11,404 nt of DNA from an uncultured Actinomyces sp. (lineage in GTDB: Bacteria > Actinomycetota > Actinomycetes > Actinomycetales > Actinomycetaceae). Made by a program: the position numbers and the translations under genes. The first letter of the stretch is position 1; each line of letters starts with the position of its first letter. The notes under the pieces are model-generated. The model had not been told where the DNA came from. It saw only the letters and a list, made by a program, of their open reading frames with translations, and made no database searches. Location of the stretch: contig CALHID010000342.1 of NCBI GenBank assembly GCA_938030835.1, positions 1 to 11,404 of the forward strand, in the 5' to 3' direction. Positions 6,046-11,404 of the stretch are shown here, one piece after another.

Positions 6046-7430
6046 TGCACGTCTCCCTCAAAATTATCGGCGAAACGCGGATCAACCCAGCGAAGGTTTC
6101 CGTCGATAACCGTTGCAATTTGGCGGGAAGCGCCGGTTTGGACGAGCTCTTCGATGGTGTCGACGATCGTCGTGACGGGTACATCGAAAAACACCATGTC
6201 TGCGACCGCGCCAGACTGAAGCTGGCCCACGCGTTGAGAACCCGTCGACAATCCCAATGCAACAGCACCGCCCAAGGTCGCGGCATGCAGAAGACGGCGA
6301 GCCAGGTCGCTCTCCCCGTAGCCCTGAGCGCGCGCAATCTTATACAGCAGCGCAACGTCCTCCATGACATCCAAACTGGGTGAGGATGACAGGGAGTCCG
6401 TCCCCACCGCCAGCAAATTACCTTCATTCAGGTAGGCAGCAACGGGAGGCGCATCCAAGCCAATGACACGGTTCGAGCGCGGACACAAAGCGACAGCAGT
6501 ATTTCGCGAACGTAGGCGCCGCCGATCATCCGCGGTCATGTAGACGCCGTGTGCGACATGGCAATCAGGACCCAAGACACCAAGCTGATCAACGAATTGC
6601 GTTGCCGAGAAGCCCCCGCCCAGGGAACGCATCTCAGTGAAGGAAGTTGAGGCCCCACTGCGCCACAAATCATCCAACTGCGCAGTGCGGCCTTCTTTCC
6701 ACTCGGCCTCGGAATGGGACTCTCCCAAGTGAATGTGCAGGCGGAGGTTGCGTCGGCGCGCAAGATCGGGAAGATCCAAAAGCGGTTCCGCATCCAGTGA
6801 ATAAGGCGCATGCGGGGAAATGCCGATCTGCGGGGGAGTGGGCATCGCATCCAAGGAAGCGTTGACGCTTGCCGGACCGCGAGCCGCCCAATCCTCGTTC
6901 GACCATCCCATGACTTCCCAGTAGGCGACACCGTGCAGGCCCAGGTCGTGGAGTGCGCTCGCGGCCTCGGGGTCGGTGACGACGTCGGCAGCGCTGGTTG
7001 TCCCGTAACGGATCGAGAGGCGAGCACCCCGCGCGGCCTCGGCCTTCCAATCGAACTCCGTGTGGTCATAGACCGCGTCGAAAGCCTGCGCCCACGAAGG
7101 GAAACCCGTGTAACGCTTTGCCCCAACTTCCGCCATTCCCGTGTACTGCAGGTGGGTGTGCGCGTTGACGAGGCCGGGCATGAGTACCCCGTCCACGTGG
7201 TGTTCGACGAAAGAACGTCCAGCTTGCTCAAGTGCGTGGATCACCCAATCGCGTGAACCGACGTGCTCAATGCATCCATCGATAACCGCGATTGCGCCAT
7301 CAAGAACAGAGGGCGCGGTGATGGGGATGACAAGACCCGCAGAATAGACCTGGACTACATCAGAATGTGGGGCAAGCGGACGGATCTGTGCGTCATCTGG
7401 GGTAACTGTCGACATAGGACTATTGTGCAT
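6042..7430 (-). CDS. Amidohydrolase, nucleoside-deaminase type (SAH/MTA/aminofutalosine deaminase-like)
   Basis: This is a metal-dependent amidohydrolase with the complete ligand set of the family. Numbered from the ATG at 7430 it has HTH at 91-93 in GLVNAHTHLQ, SPHAPYS at 205-211, HIHLGES at 232-238, AHG at 293-295, CPRSN at 316-320 and GTDSLSSS with metal Asp 345. The HxH...H...H...D set plus Glu237 is that of the SAH/5'-methylthioadenosine/aminodeoxyfutalosine deaminases and the TrzN/AtzA group; the CPRSN and GTDS-L-S motifs favour the deaminases. The expected reaction is loss of ammonia from an adenine-like ring. Two starts are possible, 7430 and 7415, neither with a good ribosome site. 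The first overlaps the SAHH-like gene and would rely on translational coupling. It also overlaps the cupin gene by four bases. Nucleoside deaminase is an inference; the exact substrate is open. Confidence 0.85.
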   Translation of the reverse strand: MHNSPMSTVTPDDAQIRPLAPHSDVVQVYSAGLVIPITAPSVLDGAIAVIDGCIEHVGSRDWVIHALEQAGRSFVEHHVDGVLMPGLVNAHTHLQYTGMAEVGAKRYTGFPSWAQAFDAVYDHTEFDWKAEAARGARLSIRYGTTSAADVVTDPEAASALHDLGLHGVAYWEVMGWSNEDWAARGPASVNASLDAMPTPPQIGISPHAPYSLDAEPLLDLPDLARRRNLRLHIHLGESHSEAEWKEGRTAQLDDLWRSGASTSFTEMRSLGGGFSATQFVDQLGVLGPDCHVAHGVYMTADDRRRLRSRNTAVALCPRSNRVIGLDAPPVAAYLNEGNLLAVGTDSLSSSPSLDVMEDVALLYKIARAQGYGESDLARRLLHAATLGGAVALGLSTGSQRVGQLQSGAVADMVFFDVPVTTIVDTIEELVQTGASRQIATVIDGNLRWVDPRFADNFEGDVQ

Positions 7431-8883
7431 TGCCGACGCCGCGCAGTGCATCAAGCGCAGCTTGAGCCACCGCATTATCGGCTTGGATGGGGAGGTTATG
7501 GAGACCGGGCTCGAGTTCGTCTCCGTGGGTGAGTAGCTCAGTGAGCGCCGCGACTTGGACCCCGAAACTCATGTCCATGATCTCGATGGGATTTCCTTCG
7601 CCGGCTGTGTAGTTGATGCCCTCTCCCTTTTCCAGGAGACGCAGGGACTTGCCCGTGGGATCGGTCAGCCTTTGCACGTGTGGGTCAGCGGCCTCGCTCA
7701 AAGTCCACCCCGCGGCCAGTGCCTGCTCGACCTCAACTTCACCGACCACTCCGCCTGCGACAGTCACGATCGCATCTTCAGGGAGAGCTTCAAGAGCACT
7801 GAGGGGAATGGTCGAGGGCTCTCCCGTGGCGGACATCAAAAGCCCCGCCGTCGAGGCAACCTCGCCGAGGGAAGCGACAGTGAAACCATCCATGCGTGCT
7901 TGGAGCGCGCGGACGGGGTCAAGCTCAACGACACTGACACGGGCACCCAGGGCACGAGCAAATCGCGCACATCCCTTTCCGACATCGCCATAGCCAATGA
8001 TTCCGACCTGCATCCCAGGAATTGGGGTGCCGAGGCCGTCGGGGTCAATGATGTCAAGGACAGTTGTCCAGCATGATTGACCGGTGCCGTAGGCATTATC
8101 GAAGAGCGTCTTTGAGCGTGCATCATTGCTGGCAATCACGGGGATGCTCAGGGGGAAATGACGCAGTGGCCGCAGACCTGATGTAGTTTCCTCGGCCGCA
8201 CCGATCATGGCCGACAGTGCTGTCGGTGCACGCTTGGGATCGTGCGCCATGCGGATCAAATGAGAACCGTCATCCAACAGATATTCGATGTTTTCGGCAA
8301 GGAATTCGCGGGCAAGTGTTTCCTCCTGCTCGGGGCTTGCCTGGGAGTCGGCAAAAACCTTCAGTCCCTCCCGGCGCAGTTCATCGGCGACGTCATCGCG
8401 AGTTTCGCTTGCGTGCCCAAAAACGGAAACTTCGGCTCCGGCCTCGGAAAGCATCAAAGCAAGCGCAGCGGTCTTGGGCTCCAAAACCAGGGCGAGGCCA
8501 ATCCGGCGACCCGGGAGCAGGTGGGCAATGCGGCGAACCGCGGCCTCGGTCACGGGCATGTGCATTCGTGCCCAGGCAATGCGTCCGGCATCCCCGGGTC
8601 CAGAAATTTGGGATCCGTCGGGGGTATAGACACCTTCGAAGGTGCCGGAGGGCGCTACGACGGTAATTGCACCCGGGTGGGGGCGTGCTTGGTCTGAGAG
8701 ATCAAATACTGTCTCGAGGCCGGAGGCCCCTTCCCGGCTGGGCTTGGGAGTGACCTGAGCGCCGAAGGCCTCAAGAAGAGAAGTGAGCTCAGGATCTGAA
8801 GTGACGAAACGTCGTCCCGCGATCAACATATTTGTTGCGCGGGCGTATGCCCGCAGAAGCACTTGCGCATGGGTCATATCCAT
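7420..8883 (-). CDS. Divergent S-adenosylhomocysteine hydrolase-like protein lacking conserved catalytic histidines
   Basis: The 487-residue protein (ATG 8883; ATG 8877 also possible) clearly belongs to the SAH hydrolase fold. It shows IAWARMHMPVT (102-112), TRDDVAD (161-167), DDGSHLI (204-210), EETTSG (231-236), NDARSKTLFDNAYGTGQS (253-270), the NAD motif GYGDVGKGCA (297-306), DPVRALQARMDGF (322-334) and MDMSF (436-440). Three histidines that are near-invariant in true SAH hydrolases are replaced. The LHLE-KTA position is V133, the AGHFD position is G378, and the GHP position is N431; the Lys258/Asp262/Asn263 set is kept. It also has about 95 extra N-terminal residues and lacks the usual KYxxxW-type C-terminal tail. 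It heads an operon with a deaminase and a cupin. It is likely an NAD-binding enzyme on a related nucleoside rather than a housekeeping SAH hydrolase. Confidence 0.85.
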   Translation of the reverse strand: MDMTHAQVLLRAYARATNMLIAGRRFVTSDPELTSLLEAFGAQVTPKPSREGASGLETVFDLSDQARPHPGAITVVAPSGTFEGVYTPDGSQISGPGDAGRIAWARMHMPVTEAAVRRIAHLLPGRRIGLALVLEPKTAALALMLSEAGAEVSVFGHASETRDDVADELRREGLKVFADSQASPEQEETLAREFLAENIEYLLDDGSHLIRMAHDPKRAPTALSAMIGAAEETTSGLRPLRHFPLSIPVIASNDARSKTLFDNAYGTGQSCWTTVLDIIDPDGLGTPIPGMQVGIIGYGDVGKGCARFARALGARVSVVELDPVRALQARMDGFTVASLGEVASTAGLLMSATGEPSTIPLSALEALPEDAIVTVAGGVVGEVEVEQALAAGWTLSEAADPHVQRLTDPTGKSLRLLEKGEGINYTAGEGNPIEIMDMSFGVQVAALTELLTHGDELEPGLHNLPIQADNAVAQAALDALRGVGNAQ

Positions 8884-8940
8884 CAACCTAGCAGATTAAC
8901 TATTTCAGCCGATGGCGAGGCAGAGGGTATCCGAGGCAGT

Positions 8941-8968
8941 TTGCTTTGAGGGGGCAATGAGATAGTGT
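8941..8968 (+). promoter_or_regulatory. Candidate promoter for the membrane-protein/HAD operon
   Basis: TTGCTT (8941-8946) and TAGTGT (8963-8968) are spaced by 16 bases and would start transcription near 8975, 37 bases before the ATG at 9012. The 128-bp gap also has to hold the divergent promoter of the SAHH-like operon; TAATCT just before that gene is a possible -10, but it has no recognisable -35. Confidence 0.35.
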
Positions 8969-9011
8969 GAGCAGACATCATTGGCGCTCAAAGGTCGAGA
9001 GGAGACGGTCA

Positions 9012-9416
9012 ATGCAAACAACGAAAGAACCAGATCAACCCACGACGCATTCGTCTGCGGACCGCAAGACTTCGATGTCCGGAGTTGTCTCTGCCGTATG
9101 CGCAGCGCTGATGCTGGTGATATTTGCACTGGCCTTCTTAAGAGAAATTGGTACCCATGGGTCGGCCACCCCTTTCATCGTCGAGGCATTTGCGGTCAAC
9201 GAGTTTCCCTTTGGAGTCGTCGCGTTTTTCGTGGGGCTATATGCCCTGACCGTCTCGCGAGCGCAGGGTAAACGCCTGTGGAGTCTGGGCGGATATGCCA
9301 TCGCTGCGGTCATTGTTATTGTGCTCGTGAACCTGATGCTTGCGGGCGAGGAACTCATTGATGGCCTCGTCCATACCTACGTCTTCTTCACCGACAATGG
9401 AACCCATGGTCTTTGA
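9012..9416 (+). CDS. Small membrane protein with three predicted helices, function unknown
   Basis: I do not recognise a family. The 134-residue protein has a polar, Thr/Ser-rich N-terminus of about 22 residues, then three hydrophobic stretches: VVSAVCAALMLVIFALAFL (about 25-43), FPFGVVAFFVGLYALTV (65-81) and GYAIAAVIVIVLVNLML (93-110). A short polar tail with NGTHGL follows. The loop between helices two and three is basic (SRAQGKR), which suggests that loop is cytoplasmic. ATG at 9012 has AGGAGA with a 7-base spacer, far better than the longer alternative frame starting at 8967. The gene overlaps the downstream HAD phosphatase start by 20 bases, so the two are co-transcribed and probably coupled in translation. 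Confidence 0.8.
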   Translation: MQTTKEPDQPTTHSSADRKTSMSGVVSAVCAALMLVIFALAFLREIGTHGSATPFIVEAFAVNEFPFGVVAFFVGLYALTVSRAQGKRLWSLGGYAIAAVIVIVLVNLMLAGEELIDGLVHTYVFFTDNGTHGL

Positions 9417-10320
9417 TCCTGAATCCTACGCGGGAGCCCAGATCCGTCTTGTTGCCGTCGACATGGATGGAACGCTCCTCGACGATGAGAAGAATTTTCC
9501 TCCCGGATTAGACGAGCTGATTGACCAGTTGGAGAAACACGGGATTGTCTTCGTTCCTGCGTCAGGTCGGCAAATTTGGACTCTGATCAATATGTTCCCC
9601 GGCCGCGCCGGGATGACTTTTATCGGCGAAAATGGCGCGATCGTCATGCGTGATGGGCAAGAGATATCCTCAAGCCCCCTTGACCTTGGGACGGTACGCC
9701 GGTGTGTTGAGCTGGTCCGTCATCACGTACGTCAGGGTGGTTTCTTTGCTGCGCGTCCCGATGTTCAAGACGGGAGGGCTCAGACAGTAGAAGCTGCGCA
9801 GTGGGATGGTGGCCTTGTCGTCTGCGGCAAGAAATCGGCGTATATCGAGCGCAGTGATGAACCTTTCTTGCACGCAATCTCTCCGTACTACGCGCGAACT
9901 CAGGTTGTTGAAGACCTGCTTGAGGTACTTGATGAGATTGAACGCGGTGAGTTGGACGATGCAATCATCAAGCTTGCCTTGCGCAGCGCAGGAGATGTGA
10001 AGCCCCTGGCTGAACGAACTTTGGGAAGGTTCAAGCAGAGCCATCAATTCGCGCTCTCTGGTGATAACTGGGCGGATTTGCAGATGCGCGGAGTCGACAA
10101 AGGCCAAGCTGTCAGCGAGCTGCAGAAGTATCTTGGGGTCTCACCTGCACAAACCGCAGTATTTGGAGATGCGGGAAACGACCTTGGGATGATGTCGCGC
10201 GCTGAATTTTCCTTTGCGATGGCGAATGCATCCCCCGATATCCTTGCCGCCGCTCGCTTTGTTGCTCCTTCGAATAACGAGGCCGGGGTTGTGTGCGTGC
10301 TGAACTCTTTCCTTGAGTAG
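9397..10320 (+). CDS. Cof-type HAD-IIB family phosphatase
   Basis: This is a haloacid-dehalogenase superfamily hydrolase of about 307 residues with all four motifs. Motif I is VAVDMDGTLLD with nucleophile Asp22 and acid/base Asp24; motif II is VPASGR with Ser56; Lys235 is in VDKGQAV; and motif IV is GDAGNDLGMM (Asp258, Asn261, Asp262), which binds magnesium. The large insert between motifs II and III (roughly 75-215) is the C2-type cap that places it in subfamily IIB (Cof/YidA/YbjI). Members dephosphorylate sugar phosphates, flavin mononucleotide, pyridoxal phosphate and similar cytosolic metabolites, so the substrate cannot be named. The start is ATG 9397 or ATG 9406; neither has a clear ribosome site, consistent with coupling to the overlapping membrane-protein gene. 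A 70-base gap with a new promoter follows it. Confidence 0.92.
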   Translation: MEPMVFDPESYAGAQIRLVAVDMDGTLLDDEKNFPPGLDELIDQLEKHGIVFVPASGRQIWTLINMFPGRAGMTFIGENGAIVMRDGQEISSSPLDLGTVRRCVELVRHHVRQGGFFAARPDVQDGRAQTVEAAQWDGGLVVCGKKSAYIERSDEPFLHAISPYYARTQVVEDLLEVLDEIERGELDDAIIKLALRSAGDVKPLAERTLGRFKQSHQFALSGDNWADLQMRGVDKGQAVSELQKYLGVSPAQTAVFGDAGNDLGMMSRAEFSFAMANASPDILAAARFVAPSNNEAGVVCVLNSFLE

Positions 10321-10325
10321 TCACC

Positions 10326-10354
10326 TTTACAGGGCCTGGAGCCTTCGCTAGTCT
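10326..10354 (+). promoter_or_regulatory. Promoter of the three-helix membrane protein gene
   Basis: TTTACA (10326-10331, five of six bases of the -35 consensus) and TAGTCT (10349-10354) are separated by exactly 17 bases. Transcription would start near 10361, leaving a leader of about 30 bases that holds the strong ribosome site GAGGAGG. Confidence 0.5.
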
Positions 10355-10389
10355 CAGTCTTCGAAATATTTATCCACGAGGAGGATAAG

Positions 10390-10776
10390 GTGAGCATTCC
10401 GCAGCCGGCTGGCCAAAAGTTCGGAACCCCGTTTGGACAAGGTGAAGCGAAACTTAAGCGTTTCCCGCTGATCCTTGGCATCATCGGCTGGATTCTTGTC
10501 ATTTGTTCGTTTTTGTTCCCCTACATGATCATCCAAGACGCTATCAAGAGCGGACATCCCGAAGGCGCCGGCTGGGTGTGGATCCTGATTGTGATCATGT
10601 GGGTCGGCCTCATCGGCCCGATTAATATCCTTGGCGTGGTCTTGTCGATTCCGAGTCGCGCAGCCCTGGTCTCCGCGGCACAGCGCACGCTCAACGTGTG
10701 GGCGATCGTTCTGAATGTGAGTTCCTTGGCCTTGGGAATCCTTGGATTCGTGGGGCTCTTCTTCATCGCCGGTTAG
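10390..10776 (+). CDS. Membrane protein with three hydrophobic segments, function unknown
   Basis: This 128-residue protein starts with GTG at 10390, set by GAGGAGG five bases upstream. A Pro/Gly/Gln-rich cytoplasmic-looking N-terminus (SIPQPAGQKFGTPFGQGEAK) ends in a basic KLKR. Three hydrophobic segments follow: FPLILGIIGWILVICSFLF (about 25-43), WVWILIVIMWVGLIGPINILG (about 63-83, perhaps running on to 88) and NVWAIVLNVSSLALGILGFVGLFFIAG (102-128), which ends the protein. Between the last two, SIPSRAALVSAAQRT is a short amphipathic loop. This shape, with a Pro/Gly-rich tail and a few helices, is common among actinobacterial DUF4190/DUF4064-like proteins, but I cannot assign it to one. It has its own promoter and is followed by a strong hairpin, so it is probably a single-gene unit. 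Confidence 0.82.
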   Translation: MSIPQPAGQKFGTPFGQGEAKLKRFPLILGIIGWILVICSFLFPYMIIQDAIKSGHPEGAGWVWILIVIMWVGLIGPINILGVVLSIPSRAALVSAAQRTLNVWAIVLNVSSLALGILGFVGLFFIAG

Positions 10777-10793
10777 CGCATTTTTAGCCGAGT

Positions 10794-10811
10794 ATCTTCA
10801 CCGGTGAAGAT
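10794..10811. repeat. 18-bp perfect palindrome in the convergent intergenic region
   Basis: ATCTTCACCGGTGAAGAT is a perfect palindrome (9-bp arms). It lies 18 bases after the membrane-protein stop and before the larger hairpin at 10828-10862. It could fold as a 7-bp stem with a CCGG loop in RNA, or be a protein-binding site. Confidence 0.6.
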
Positions 10812-10827
10812 CTGGAGAGAGAAATGT

Positions 10828-10862
10828 TTTGGGGTCGCGACGCAATGCGTCGCGACCCCAAA
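10828..10862. terminator. Strong bidirectional hairpin between convergent genes
   Basis: TTTGGGGTCGCGACGC and its exact complement form a 16-bp stem with a 3-base AAT loop. It sits between a plus-strand gene ending at 10776 and a minus-strand gene ending at 10891. Neither side has a real U-tract, but stem length and GC content make it the obvious terminator for both. A smaller hairpin GCCTT/AAGGC follows the minus-strand gene's stop (near 10869-10882) and may act in tandem. Confidence 0.75.
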
Positions 10863-10890
10863 CACTAAGCCTTCAGAAAGGCGTTCTGTC

Positions 10891-11404
10891 TTACTCGGCA
10901 GAAGCTTCCTGGTTCTGATCAGCGCTGTAGTCTTCGACCTCAAGGTCTGCCCAGTAGTCCTCGGCCCAGGGATCTTCGATCGGCTGGCTGCGCTTCCACA
11001 GGACGTAGCCTGCGCCGGCAGCGGCAGCGGTCAGTGCGGTGAAGCAGAGGGCGCGAAGCAGGCGGCCCTTCTTCTTGCAGCACTTCTTCTTACGGGTCGG
11101 GGTGGCCAGTGCCTGTGCCGATGCGAAACGAGCAGCGCGTGCGCGCGAGCCCAGATCGCCCTCAGCAGCAAGAGCATTGGCGGACTCGGACACTGCCTTG
11201 TTCAGGCGAGGCAGGTAGTCGTCCACGACGTGGCCGTGAATGTCGGAAAGGAAGGGCTGAGCGCGGTCGGCGACGGACTGTGCACGTTCGCTTGCGGACT
11301 CAACAAGGGGAGTCGCGCGCTCAATCGCGCTTGAGAGCGCGGCCTGTGCGCGAGGAGCTGCCCAGTCCAGTCCCTGCTCTGCCAGATCGGCGGCTCGCAC
11401 GGCG
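10891..11404 (-). CDS. Membrane-anchored helical protein of unknown function (5' end probably outside the window)
   Basis: The frame is open to the right edge. A GTG at 11400 could serve as a start, but the text there (VRAADLAEQGLDWAAPRAQ) reads like the interior of a helical domain, so the true start is probably further upstream. About 100 residues of Ala/Glu/Arg/Ser-rich amphipathic helix (SAIERATPLVESASERAQSV, then ADRAQPFLSDIHGHVVDDYL) are followed by a very basic Cys-containing patch, RKKKCCKKKGR. A single membrane helix follows, LLRALCFTALTAAAAGAGYVLW, and then an acidic C-terminal tail (WAEDYWADLEVEDYSADQNQEASAE). Basic residues before the helix suggest the long N-terminal part is cytoplasmic and the acidic tail external. 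The layout recalls the DUF5324-like proteins of actinobacteria, but I cannot confirm that. No enzymatic motif is visible. Confidence 0.75.
   Translation of the reverse strand, partial: AVRAADLAEQGLDWAAPRAQAALSSAIERATPLVESASERAQSVADRAQPFLSDIHGHVVDDYLPRLNKAVSESANALAAEGDLGSRARAARFASAQALATPTRKKKCCKKKGRLLRALCFTALTAAAAGAGYVLWKRSQPIEDPWAEDYWADLEVEDYSADQNQEASAE

Noticed and set aside
6042..7430. Assigning the amidohydrolase to triazine hydrolases (AtzA/TrzN) or firmly to menaquinone biosynthesis (MqnX)
   Set aside because: The metal motifs are shared by the whole group. No other futalosine-pathway gene is in the window, and the neighbour points to SAM-related nucleosides. The substrate was left open.
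7420..8883. Naming this gene ahcY, a standard SAH hydrolase
   Set aside because: Three histidines needed for catalysis in the characterised enzymes are replaced and the C-terminal tail is absent, so the standard function should not be assumed.
10760..10793. TTTTT run after the membrane-protein stop as an intrinsic terminator
   Set aside because: Only a weak 5-bp stem can be drawn around it and the T-run would fall in the loop; the 16-bp hairpin at 10828 is far more convincing.

Overview
This looks like a chromosomal segment of a moderately high-GC actinobacterium. The actinobacterial reading is an inference from several signs: frequent GTG starts, a promoter that places a start codon at the transcript 5' end, a lipobox solute-binding protein, and gene types common in Actinomyces/Schaalia-like genomes. 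No rRNA, tRNA, IS element, phage gene or CRISPR array was seen.

Layout. (1) 1-2067, minus strand: a polar amino-acid ABC importer in the order lipoprotein receptor, strong hairpin, permease, ATPase (the ATPase is cut by the window edge). (2) 2293-2451, minus: a 52-residue Lys/Glu/Ala-rich helical protein with a GTG start and its own terminator. (3) 2582-5555: a TetR repressor (minus) diverges from a 759-residue flavoenzyme (plus). The enzyme fuses a RetSat/CrtISO-like FAD oxidoreductase to a ferredoxin-NADP reductase-like module. Two copies of a 16-bp element in opposite orientation lie between them, over the promoters. (4) 5569-8883, minus: a tightly packed three-gene operon: a divergent S-adenosylhomocysteine hydrolase-like protein, a nucleoside-deaminase-type amidohydrolase, and a Cupin_5 protein. 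(5) 9012-10776, plus: a small membrane protein overlapping a Cof-type HAD phosphatase, then a separate three-helix membrane protein with its own promoter. (6) A 16-bp stem hairpin separates these from a membrane-anchored helical protein on the minus strand that runs off the right edge.

The two parts most worth attention are the TetR/fusion-flavoenzyme pair and the SAHH-like/deaminase/cupin operon. In the first, fusion of a reductase to a RetSat-type domain suggests a self-contained NAD(P)H-driven saturase under direct TetR control. In the second, the SAHH-like protein keeps the NAD-binding and several active-site motifs but has lost three histidines that are conserved in true SAH hydrolases. 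It sits beside a deaminase whose family includes SAH/5'-deoxyadenosine/aminofutalosine deaminases. This suggests an altered route for a SAM-derived or related nucleoside. The substrates of both systems are not determined by the sequence.
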